Shown here in pieces: positions 7,209 to 14,138 of a DNA stretch of 18,977 nt (its first letter is position 1; every line of letters starts with the position of its first letter). The notes under the pieces were generated by a model, which was not told the DNA's origin, searched no databases, and was given only the letters and a program-made list of their open reading frames with translations. The position numbers were made by a program, and so were the translations under genes. The DNA comes from Synechococcales cyanobacterium PMM_0085 (GTDB lineage: Bacteria > Cyanobacteriota > Cyanobacteriia > Elainellales > Elainellaceae): positions 1 through 18,977 of the forward strand of contig CASBQJ010000445.1 of assembly GCA_949127705.1 (NCBI GenBank). The letters are read 5' to 3'.

Positions 7209-7721
7209 CTATTTCTTGTACGCTGCAATACACTGTTCAACCAAGGGTAAGACCTGATCGACATCTTTCCAGCCCAGAATTTCTGTCACCTTTTTTTCTA
7301 AATTCTTGTAGGTTCGGAAGAATTCTGCAATTTCGTCTAAGCGATGCGGTGCAATATCTGCCAAAGACTTGACGTTGGTATAGCGGGGATCTTTGTCGGG
7401 AACACAGAGAATTTTTTCATCGCGATCGCCCCCATCAATCATTTCTAGCATCCCAATTGGGCGCGCTGCAATCACACAGCCGGGAAATGTAGGCTGATCC
7501 ATCATCACCATGCCATCTAGCGGATCGCCATCATCTGCCAGGGTATTGGGGATGAATCCATAATCGTAGGGATATTGCACCGACGCGTAGAGCACCCGAT
7601 CTAGGGCAAGTGCACCTAGATCTTTGTCAAATTCGTACTTGTTTTTGCTGCCTGCCGGAATCTCTACCAACACATTAATCAGTCCAGGCTTGGGCTGGGG
7701 GGGAATACGCGATAAATCCAC
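7209..7721 (-). CDS. ppa: Inorganic pyrophosphatase, family I
   Basis: A 170-residue soluble pyrophosphatase that hydrolyses pyrophosphate to two phosphates, pulling biosynthetic reactions forward. The full family I pattern is present: EIPAGSKNKYEFDKD (20-34), YPYDYGFIPNT (50-60), the metal-binding DGDPLD (64-69, Asp64, Asp66 and Asp69), and GGDRDEKILCVPDKDPRY (97-114). The length matches the bacterial hexameric enzyme. The start is GTG at 7721, supported by GGAGGA at 7732-7727 five bases upstream and by the normal N-terminus MDLSRIPP. The long upstream gap carries a 15-bp tandem repeat and a hairpin that could lie in its leader. Confidence 0.96.
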   Translation of the reverse strand: MDLSRIPPQPKPGLINVLVEIPAGSKNKYEFDKDLGALALDRVLYASVQYPYDYGFIPNTLADDGDPLDGMVMMDQPTFPGCVIAARPIGMLEMIDGGDRDEKILCVPDKDPRYTNVKSLADIAPHRLDEIAEFFRTYKNLEKKVTEILGWKDVDQVLPLVEQCIAAYKK

Positions 7722-7823
7722 AGTTGTCCTCCAGGGTTAACGAAAATAGTCGAGAAGAGTAGTTAGCGCCAGATAGCACCCAGTCAACGCCCGTTACGCT
7801 GTACCTGCTGCATATATTTAAGG

Positions 7824-7876
7824 CATCATGCTGTAGGTCATCATGCTGTAGGTCATCATGCTGTAGGTCACCATGC
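7824..7876. repeat. 15-bp tandem repeat, three and a half copies
   Basis: The unit CATCATGCTGTAGGT occurs three times without change at 7824-7838, 7839-7853 and 7854-7868. A fourth partial copy CACCATGC (7869-7876) has one difference. It lies about 100-155 bases upstream of the ppa start. The copies are too short and have no spacers, so it is not a CRISPR; the unit is longer than the 7-bp short tandem repeats known in heterocystous cyanobacteria. Confidence 0.95.
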
Positions 7877-7926
7877 AAAATATTGAACGTCTGGCGTTCA
7901 ACCCACGTCTGACGAGCAGCCAGTCA

Positions 7927-7964
7927 GACCATCTCCCCGAATAGCATTTTAGGGGAAGACGGTC
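7927..7964. other. Imperfect hairpin upstream of ppa
   Basis: GACCATCTCCCC (7927-7938) can pair with GGGGAAGACGGTC (7952-7964) apart from one mismatch or wobble and one bulge, leaving a 13-base loop. No T-run follows on either strand. It may be part of a long ppa leader or a decayed repeat; the function is unknown. Confidence 0.35.
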
Positions 7965-8131
7965 AGTCTCTGAACAGTCTGAGTGGCAATCCATCAACAA
8001 GAGTCGCACTCTAGCTGCGAGGGTTGCCGCAATAAATATCTGAGACCGGGGCTAAGCTAGCACAAGACTCAAGGCGTACACCATAGCTTCAGGGCACTCC
8101 TTACAATCTCCACACAGAGATAAACTGACTG

Positions 8132-8341
8132 CTATTCATCAAGGCTTAGCATTGAATGAGCACCTGGAACCGGGGGATAGCTGGCAGGAGAAAAGATTTC
8201 TGAGGAAGACAACGAGAAGTAGGAGATCGCCGCAACTGGAATGATTAGCGTTAAAACTGCAATCAATGTGCCTGCAATATCTGCTAACCGATTCAAAGCT
8301 TGGGCGGGGTGAGGTTCAACTCTACTACTACCAGGTTCCAT
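8132..8341 (-). CDS. Small single-helix membrane protein, hypothetical
   Basis: A 69-residue protein with an N-terminal polar part (SSRVEPHPAQALNRLADIAG, residues 5-24), one hydrophobic helix at about 24-43 (TLIAVLTLIIPVAAI) and a short Ser/Pro-rich tail. The N-terminal segment resembles small conserved proteins I have seen in other cyanobacteria, but I cannot name a family or function. The ATG at 8341 has no strong Shine-Dalgarno. Base use and amino-acid composition look like a real small membrane protein rather than a chance frame. It stands alone, 410 bp upstream of ppa on the same strand. Confidence 0.6.
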   Translation of the reverse strand: MEPGSSRVEPHPAQALNRLADIAGTLIAVLTLIIPVAAISYFSLSSSEIFSPASYPPVPGAHSMLSLDE

Positions 8342-8547
8342 AAATTAAAGCGGTAAAGGATAAATTGTACATGTAGCGCCTAAAAACTTGAGTTTAACGA
8401 AGGTTGAAGGCTGAATCTTCCTACACATATCACTATTCTATCCCCTTCTTGATAAGAAAAAGTTATAGAGATTACCATAACTCTTTATCGGAGTTTATTT
8501 TTAGGGCAGTTGCCTAGTAGTCTGAAGCGTAAATCTGCCTACCATTC

Positions 8548-8591
8548 GTAGTGCAGGCTTCCAGCCTGCGCGGGCAAGATGCCCGCCCTAC
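8548..8591. repeat. Two-hairpin palindromic interspersed repeat
   Basis: GCAGGCT (8553-8559) pairs with AGCCTGC (8563-8569) around TCC. Directly after it GCGGGC (8570-8575) pairs with GCCCGC (8581-8586) around AAGAT. GTAG (8548-8551) and CTAC (8588-8591) close the whole. I recognise this as a widespread cyanobacterial extragenic palindrome, probably a small non-autonomous or REP-like element. Only one copy is in the window. Confidence 0.7.
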
Positions 8592-8629
8592 AGTAGCTAA
8601 ACTTGCGCCGTCTTCTAGTAGCTCTGACT

Positions 8630-8689
8630 AACCGAGCAGGATTGATACATCCTCTGATGCGGGTTACGTTTGTCGGTTTCCCCAATCCT
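8630..8689 (+). promoter_or_regulatory. Leader-like segment with two exclusive folds before ahcY
   Basis: In one fold AACCGA (8630-8635) pairs with TCGGTT (8673-8678), enclosing AGGAT (8638-8642) with ATCCT (8649-8653). In the other AGGATTG (8638-8644) pairs with CAATCCT (8683-8689). The two folds exclude each other. The segment ends 52 bases before the ahcY start. This layout is what a cis-acting switch would look like, but it matches no riboswitch class that I can identify, and it is not known whether it is transcribed. Confidence 0.3.
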
Positions 8690-8741
8690 AGGTAGGCTAA
8701 TGAAAGAGTAAAATGCTTAAGATTTCTGAATCCCCATCCCC

Positions 8742-10016
8742 ATGACGACCACAACTCAGGTAAAGCACGAAGTTAAAGATCTTTCTCTGGCAGCGCAGGG
8801 AAAACAGCGGATTGAATGGGCAGGGCGCGAGATGCCTGTGCTCAGAGAGATCCAGGAACGGTTTGCTAAAGAGAAACCCTTGGCGGGTGTGCGGCTAGTC
8901 GCCTGCTGCCACATCACCACCGAAACGGCTCACTTGGCGATCGCCATCAAAAATGCCGGAGCCGATGCGGTGCTAATTGCCAGCAACCCTCTGTCTACTC
9001 AAGATGACGTGGCCGCTAGCTTAGTGGCCGACTACGGTATCCCCGTTTTTGCGTTTCGTGGAGAAGACAGCGCCACCTACCAACGGCATTTGCAAATTGC
9101 GCTTGACCATCGCCCCAACATCATTGTGGACGACGGCAGCGACGTGGTAGCGACCCTGATTCAAGAGCGTCAGCATCAAATCCCTGACCTGATTGGCACC
9201 ACCGAAGAAACCACCACGGGGATCGTCCGGCTCCAGGCCATGCTGAAGGATGGGGTATTGACCTTCCCCGCCATGAACGTCAACGATGCGGATACCAAGC
9301 ACTTCTTTGACAACCGCTATGGCACGGGTCAATCGACTCTAGATGGCATCATTCGCGCCACCAACATTTTGCTAGCGGGTAAAATGATTGTGGTAGCGGG
9401 CTATGGCTGGTGCGGCAAGGGCACCGCCCAGCGGGCGCGCGGCATGGGCGCAAATGTGATTGTCACAGAAATTGACCCAATCAAGGCGCTAGAAGCGGTA
9501 ATGGACGGCTTCCGGGTGCTGCCAATGGCGATCGCCGCTCCCCAGGGCGATATCTTCATCACCGTAACGGGCAACAAGCACGTAATCCGGGGTGAGCACT
9601 TCGAACTGATGAAAGATGGGGCGATCGTCTGCAACTCGGGTCACTTCGACATTGAGATCGATCTGAAAGCTCTCGGCAGCATGACCGACGAAATCAAAAC
9701 CGTCCGTCCGTTTACCCAAGAATATAAACTGACCAGTGGTAAATCGGTGGTGGTGCTGGGCGAAGGTCGCTTGGTTAACTTGGCTGCCGCCGAAGGCCAT
9801 CCCAGCGCTGTGATGGACATGAGCTTTGCTAACCAGGCACTCGCCTGCGAATACTTGGTGAAGAATAAAGGCAAACTAGCTCCTGGTCTGCACTCCATTC
9901 CTACCGAAGTGGATGCAGAAATTGCCCGCTTGAAGCTGCAAGCCATGGGCATTGCTGTGGACAACCTCACAGCCGAGCAGATTGAATACACCAATTCTTG
10001 GACGTCGGGTACTTAG
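8742..10016 (+). CDS. ahcY: S-adenosylhomocysteine hydrolase (adenosylhomocysteinase)
   Basis: The 424-residue cytoplasmic enzyme splits S-adenosylhomocysteine into homocysteine and adenosine, removing the inhibitor of methyl transfer in the activated methyl cycle. Visible family features: CCHITTETA (55-63, equal to the usual CLHMT-TA substrate motif); VNDADTKHFFDNRYGTGQS (180-198) with the catalytic Lys186, Asp190 and Asn191; the NAD-binding GYGWCGKGTAQRARGMGANV (220-239, GxGxxG at 220-225); NSGHFDIEID (298-307); and GHP at 352-354. It has the short form of the family, without the extra insert of many bacterial enzymes, and ends in SWTSGT. ATG at 8742; no Shine-Dalgarno. The upstream region can fold in alternative ways (8630-8689), and a long hairpin follows the gene. 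Confidence 0.97.
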   Translation: MTTTTQVKHEVKDLSLAAQGKQRIEWAGREMPVLREIQERFAKEKPLAGVRLVACCHITTETAHLAIAIKNAGADAVLIASNPLSTQDDVAASLVADYGIPVFAFRGEDSATYQRHLQIALDHRPNIIVDDGSDVVATLIQERQHQIPDLIGTTEETTTGIVRLQAMLKDGVLTFPAMNVNDADTKHFFDNRYGTGQSTLDGIIRATNILLAGKMIVVAGYGWCGKGTAQRARGMGANVIVTEIDPIKALEAVMDGFRVLPMAIAAPQGDIFITVTGNKHVIRGEHFELMKDGAIVCNSGHFDIEIDLKALGSMTDEIKTVRPFTQEYKLTSGKSVVVLGEGRLVNLAAAEGHPSAVMDMSFANQALACEYLVKNKGKLAPGLHSIPTEVDAEIARLKLQAMGIAVDNLTAEQIEYTNSWTSGT

Positions 10017-10062
10017 GGATTGCGTAGTCCTGGAGGATAAAACTTCACAGGAATTTTACTTA

Positions 10063-10124
10063 CTTTAACCTTTGGGTGTTGCTTAAGCCTTAGCTGGCAA
10101 AAAAGCAACACTCAAATGTTAAAG
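10063..10124. other. Long near-perfect inverted repeat after ahcY
   Basis: Two 22-base arms, 10063-10084 and 10103-10124, are separated by an 18-base loop. The outer ends are CTTTAAC and GTTAAAG. In RNA the arms pair with one G-U wobble (10075) and one mismatch (10070 with 10117). No T-run follows on either strand. It lies 47 bases after the ahcY stop codon and about 120 bases before dedA. It could be a terminator of the U-tract-free kind, a 3'-end stabiliser or a small mobile-element remnant. Confidence 0.6.
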
Positions 10125-10242
10125 TGATCGCAGTATTTCTCAGGATTGAGTAAAAATCAATCGGTATGGATAAGTGGTTTGCTCCTAACCCTTGCAAATC
10201 ACTTACTTGTGTGAAATTGCTCACTTAGCCCCGGCTTGAACA

Positions 10243-10851
10243 ATGGTTGATTGGATTACGCGGACGATGGAATCCCTGGGCTACCTGGGCATCGGCTTGT
10301 TGATGTTTTTGGAAAACCTGTTTCCACCGATTCCGTCAGAGCTGATTATGCCGCTGGCCGGATTTACCGTCTCCAAGGGCAATATGGAATTTGTCCCGGC
10401 TGTTGTCGCGGGAGTGGTGGGCACGGTGCTGGGGGCGTTCCCCTGGTATTTTGCCGGGATGTATTTGGGCGAGGGTCGGCTGATGCGGCTGGCCGATCGC
10501 TATGGCAAGTGGCTAACGGTATCGGGGCGCGATATTGAAACGGCGATCGCCTGGTTTAACAAATATGGTGGGTTTGCGGTGTTTATCTGCCGATTGGTGC
10601 CAGGGGTACGCACGCTGATCTCGCTGCCTGCCGGGTTGGCGCGGATGAACCTGCTGGCCTTTTTGCTCTACTCCACCGCTGGAACGTTAATCTGGACACT
10701 GCTATTGACCTACGGAGGGTATGCCCTAGGTGAAAATTACGAGCTGGTGGATGAGTATTTAGGCCCTGTTTCAAAAATTGTCTTGGGTGGGCTGGCGATC
10801 GCCTTTGGCGTCTTTATCTTTTTGCGCTATCAAAAACAAAAAGCCCAATAG
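10243..10851 (+). CDS. DedA-family (VTT/SNARE-associated) membrane protein
   Basis: A 202-residue inner-membrane protein of the DedA family, linked in other bacteria to undecaprenyl-phosphate or phospholipid translocation and membrane homeostasis. Diagnostic stretches: FLENLFPPIPSELIMPLAG (22-40) with Glu24 and Glu33; VVGTVLGAFPWYFAGMYLGEGR (58-79); and the conserved FICRLVPGVRTLISLPAG (114-131) with Arg117, Pro120, Gly121 and Arg123. Hydrophobic helices follow at about 136-161 and 176-195, and the tail is basic. The length is normal. The ATG at 10243 has no clear Shine-Dalgarno. The lipid it carries in this organism cannot be told from sequence. Confidence 0.92.
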   Translation: MVDWITRTMESLGYLGIGLLMFLENLFPPIPSELIMPLAGFTVSKGNMEFVPAVVAGVVGTVLGAFPWYFAGMYLGEGRLMRLADRYGKWLTVSGRDIETAIAWFNKYGGFAVFICRLVPGVRTLISLPAGLARMNLLAFLLYSTAGTLIWTLLLTYGGYALGENYELVDEYLGPVSKIVLGGLAIAFGVFIFLRYQKQKAQ

Positions 10852-11192
10852 CGGTAGGGATGAACTGAGTGTCAATCGTTTCTCGGCTGTGCTAGAAAGC
10901 GATTCACGTTAAAAATCTAATCCAATAAAAATAGCAATAGGCTCATCTGCAACTATGTTTTTTGGTTGGTTGCAGAGGGCTTTTCCTTTTTATTACGGCC
11001 TCGCTACTTTAGCCACCAAGACCGCCAAGATAATACTTAAGATAGAGTTAATCCTTGATTGCTGTGTTCAGTATTTATACATAGGCTTAAATCATTGGTT
11101 GATTCAATCTCTTCTGCCTATTCTCGCGGTTCATGGCTGCATCTTGCATGGTTAACGTTGCTTTTCACTTTCAGACACGTCTCTGAACACCA
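10852..11192. other. Intergenic gap between dedA-type gene and kinase cluster
   Basis: A 341-bp gap. Apart from the hairpin at 10874-10904, nothing recognisable was seen. A 66-codon plus-strand frame at 10955-11155 has a hydrophobic, low-complexity translation and no ribosome-binding site, and is not supported as a gene. The promoter of the kinase cluster should be here; no clear boxes were recognised. Confidence 0.5.
10874..10904 (+). terminator. Hairpin just after the DedA-family gene
   Basis: AATCGTTTCT (10874-10883) pairs with AGAAAGCGATT (10894-10904) with one bulged base, around a 10-base loop. It begins 22 bases after the stop codon. There is no T-run, so it is a candidate terminator or stabilising 3' hairpin. 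Confidence 0.35.
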
Positions 11193-14138
11193 ATGCTAGA
11201 GCTGATTAGAAGTCTGATTCTGCCCAGTCAATCCATTCCACAGGGGCATAGTTATTTGTGGCAGTTCCCTGTGATGCTGCTGCCGGGGGACAGCGACGCT
11301 GGGATGGCGATCGCTTCCTGTTCCATTGCGATCATCCTGATTTACTTAGGACGCAGGCGGGCAATAGCGGTGCTGGCGCAGTTCTTGCCGCGCCAAAGTC
11401 CACAGCAGTTAGAGCGTCTAAATCAAGAGCTACAGACGCAAATTGCGGAGCGGAATCGGACTGAAGCCAGCCTACGGCAAGTTGTGGCGGGCACCTCAGC
11501 CGTCACGGGAGAAGAATTTTTTGCTGCGCTCGTCCGCCACCTGTCTAGCGCTCTAAACGTAGATTACGCTTTGATCTCAGAAGTGGTTGACCCCGCATCC
11601 CACACCTGCCGCACCTTGGCCTTTTGGTCGGTCGATCATCTAGCCGAGAATACGACCCTGGTGATGCAGGGTCTGCCTTGTGGATTGGTTGCAGAGCGTC
11701 AACAGCTCTGCTGTTTTCCTGAGCAGTTGCAGGACTTGTTTCCGGCCAGCAGCCGCTTTAGCGAAATGCAAGCAGTCAGCTATGTGGGAGTTCCCCTGTT
11801 TAATGCTGGGCAAGAGGTAATTGGCACACTCTGCATTTTGGACACGAAACCACTAGTTGAAGATGACAGCACCACCGCGATCATGTCAGTCTTTGGGGGG
11901 CGGGCGGCGGCTGAGCTACAGCGCCAGCGGGCAGAAGCTGCCAAAAGGCTAGCCTATGCGGGGCTAGAATCTCGCGTGCAAGAACGTACCTGCGAACTGG
12001 TTCAGACCAATACAACCCTAGAAACAGAGATTCAAGAACGTCGAGCCGCAGAAGCAAAAATTCAGGATCTGATAGAGCGAGAACGCGCCACCACTCGGGT
12101 GATTTTGCGCATGCGCCAAAGCCTGGATTTGAAGGCTATTTTTAATATTACGACAAAAGATTTGCGCCAAGTGGTAGGGTGCGATCGCACGCTAATTTAC
12201 CAGTTCAACCCAGACTGGAGCGGTGGTGTGGTGGCAGAGTCGGTAGCGGCGGGTTGGGATGCAATTATTCCTCAAAGAACCGACAATCCTACCTTGACTC
12301 AAGGGCTAGTAGACAACGCGGCCTGTGTGGTGAAGCAGATGGATGGGTCAGAAGTGCTGATTCAAGATACCTATCTGCAAACTACAGCAGGTGGGCGCTA
12401 TCGCCAAAAGTCTGGCCAGTGCTGTGTTGACAACATTTATCTAGAAGGGTTTGATGACTGCTACATAGCGCTGCTCGAATCCCTGCAAGCGAAAGCCTAT
12501 GTGATTGTGCCAATTTTTTGTGGCAACCAGCTGTGGGGTTTACTGGCAGCCTACGAAAATGCGGGGCCACGTCAGTGGCAAGAATCCGAAATTGAGGTTC
12601 TGTCTCAAGTCAGCCAGCAATTAGGGATTGCCGTTCAACAAGCCGAGCTATTAGCGCAAACTCGACAGCAGGCTAAAGAGCTAAAACTGGCTAAAGAGGC
12701 CGCAGATACGGCTAACCGTTCAAAGAGCGAGTTTTTGGCCAATATGAGCCATGAGTTGCGCACCCCCCTCAACGCTGTGTTGGGGTTTAGCCAGCTCATG
12801 GTACTCGATCGGACGCTAAACCCGATTCAGCAAGAGCATTTAAGCATCATCAACCGCAGCGGTGAGCACTTGCTGAGGTTGATTAACGACGTGCTCGAAA
12901 TGTCGAAAATTGAGGCAGGACAGGTTTTATTAGACGAAAACTGCTTTAATCTGAATCAATTACTCAGCGGCATTGAAGATATGCTGCGGCTGCGAGCGAA
13001 GACGAAAGGGATTGCTCTGGTATTTGAGTGTTCGGCAGCAGTCCCTGAATATGTGACGACCGACGAGCGCAAGCTGCAACAAGTGTTGATTAATTTAGTC
13101 GGTAACGCGATCAAATTTACCGAGCAAGGGAGCGTGACGGTTAGCGTGTCGCGGATCGCCCCTCAGCTGGCTGATGCTGTAGCCCACAGCCGAGAAACCC
13201 TGCGGTTTGAGGTGGAAGATACGGGTCTTGGCATCGACCTGAGTGAGCAATCGAGCTTATTTAAAGCCTTCACGCAGACTGAAACAGGTTTGTCTGCGTT
13301 GGAAGGGACAGGATTGGGGTTGGCGATTAGCCAAAAGTTTGTGCAGTTAATGGGCGGCAAGATTTCTGTGGTCAGCCAGGTAGGGCAGGGCAGCAGGTTT
13401 TGGTTTGATATTGCTGTGGGTGAAGGGGCGATCGCCCCCTCACTGCCCTCCACGCTAACTCGGGCGGTGAGATCGATCGCGCCCAACCAGTCTACCTACC
13501 GCATTTTGGTGGTGGAAGACAACTCAACCAATCGGCTGCTACTGATGCGGATGCTTAGCCTGTATGGATTTGAGCTAAGGGAGGCGGTCAATGGTCAAGA
13601 CGCGATCGCCATCTGGCAAGAGTGGCAGCCGCATTTAATTTTCATGGACATGCGAATGCCCATCATGACTGGGCTAGAGGCCACGCGACAGATCAAAAGT
13701 ACTCCTCAAGGTAAAAACACCGTGATCATCGCGCTAACGGCTAGCGCGTTTGACCAGCAGCAGCAAGCCTTTTTCACCGTCGGCTGCGATGACTTAATCC
13801 GCAAGCCGTTTCAGCATCAGGAATTAGTCGAAAAGTTAACTCAGCATCTAGGGGTTCAATACCTCTATGATGAAGAAACCCTAGCACCTAAGCTAAACAG
13901 TTTGACCACCGACATAGAGATGCGGCAATCTCTACATCAAGCGTTCCAAACCTGTCTTACCTCTTTGCCTGTTGAGTGGGCTACCCAACTCCAGCAAGCG
14001 GCTTTAGAAGGCAATGATGCCCGCATTCTTGAGCTGCTCCAACATCTTGCTCCAGACCAGGTGGTCGTTAAGAATGGCATCACACAGTTAGCTGAAGACT
14101 TCCAATTTGGCTACATTCTTGACCTGTTTGAAGCATGA
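11193..14138 (+). CDS. Hybrid histidine kinase: TM, two GAF domains, kinase, receiver
   Basis: A 981-residue membrane-anchored sensor kinase. Order: a single membrane helix at about 36-53 inside a segment (13-60) that resembles the first helix of ETR1-like sensors; coiled coil (70-95); GAF1 (about 100-245); coiled coil (250-300); GAF2 (about 305-485) of cyanobacteriochrome type, with DRTLIYQFNPDWSG (331-344) and Cys423-Tyr424 in GFDDCYIALLE, at the canonical bilin-Cys position; HisKA with SHELRTP (His520); HATPase with Asn638, DTGLGI (676-681) and GTGLGL (705-710); receiver with Glu775-Asp776, phospho-acceptor Asp819, Thr849 and Lys871. The C-terminal 90 residues are helical, and no Hpt histidine was identified there. 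Likely a light- or ligand-sensing kinase that phosphorylates its own receiver. It is translationally coupled to the next gene by an ATGA overlap. The start has no Shine-Dalgarno. Confidence 0.93.
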   Translation: MLELIRSLILPSQSIPQGHSYLWQFPVMLLPGDSDAGMAIASCSIAIILIYLGRRRAIAVLAQFLPRQSPQQLERLNQELQTQIAERNRTEASLRQVVAGTSAVTGEEFFAALVRHLSSALNVDYALISEVVDPASHTCRTLAFWSVDHLAENTTLVMQGLPCGLVAERQQLCCFPEQLQDLFPASSRFSEMQAVSYVGVPLFNAGQEVIGTLCILDTKPLVEDDSTTAIMSVFGGRAAAELQRQRAEAAKRLAYAGLESRVQERTCELVQTNTTLETEIQERRAAEAKIQDLIERERATTRVILRMRQSLDLKAIFNITTKDLRQVVGCDRTLIYQFNPDWSGGVVAESVAAGWDAIIPQRTDNPTLTQGLVDNAACVVKQMDGSEVLIQDTYLQTTAGGRYRQKSGQCCVDNIYLEGFDDCYIALLESLQAKAYVIVPIFCGNQLWGLLAAYENAGPRQWQESEIEVLSQVSQQLGIAVQQAELLAQTRQQAKELKLAKEAADTANRSKSEFLANMSHELRTPLNAVLGFSQLMVLDRTLNPIQQEHLSIINRSGEHLLRLINDVLEMSKIEAGQVLLDENCFNLNQLLSGIEDMLRLRAKTKGIALVFECSAAVPEYVTTDERKLQQVLINLVGNAIKFTEQGSVTVSVSRIAPQLADAVAHSRETLRFEVEDTGLGIDLSEQSSLFKAFTQTETGLSALEGTGLGLAISQKFVQLMGGKISVVSQVGQGSRFWFDIAVGEGAIAPSLPSTLTRAVRSIAPNQSTYRILVVEDNSTNRLLLMRMLSLYGFELREAVNGQDAIAIWQEWQPHLIFMDMRMPIMTGLEATRQIKSTPQGKNTVIIALTASAFDQQQQAFFTVGCDDLIRKPFQHQELVEKLTQHLGVQYLYDEETLAPKLNSLTTDIEMRQSLHQAFQTCLTSLPVEWATQLQQAALEGNDARILELLQHLAPDQVVVKNGITQLAEDFQFGYILDLFEA

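Larger units (their letters stand above)
7722..8131. other. Intergenic gap upstream of ppa
   Basis: A 410-bp gap between two minus-strand genes. It contains the 15-bp tandem repeat (7824-7876) and an imperfect hairpin (7927-7964). No convincing gene was found; the minus-strand frames crossing the repeat just translate its periodicity (MMTYS repeats). The ppa promoter must lie here, but its position is unclear. Confidence 0.5.
8342..8741. other. Divergent intergenic region before ahcY
   Basis: A 400-bp region between two divergent genes. It holds a two-hairpin interspersed repeat (8548-8591) and a foldable leader-like segment (8630-8689). TAAAAT at 8709-8714 resembles a -10 element near ahcY, without a good -35. 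No extra gene was seen; the minus-strand frame at 8539-8754 only translates the repeat. Confidence 0.5.

Noticed and set aside
7824..7876. CRISPR-like array
   Set aside because: The copies are 15 bp and directly adjacent without spacers, and there are no cas genes.
7818..8009. Minus-strand 63-residue reading frame with MMTYS repeats
   Set aside because: It only translates the 15-bp tandem repeat and has no ribosome-binding site or recognisable protein features.
8539..8754. Minus-strand 71-residue reading frame with AGILPAQAGSLHY
   Set aside because: This peptide is the translation of the palindromic repeat at 8548-8591, a common false gene in cyanobacteria.
10955..11155. 66-residue plus-strand reading frame before the kinase cluster
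   Set aside because: No ribosome-binding site, no recognised family, composition typical of translated AT-rich intergenic DNA.
13860..14138. Hpt phosphotransfer domain at the end of the hybrid kinase
   Set aside because: The tail is helical, but I found no histidine in a typical Hpt context; similar tails are common in cyanobacterial hybrid kinases.
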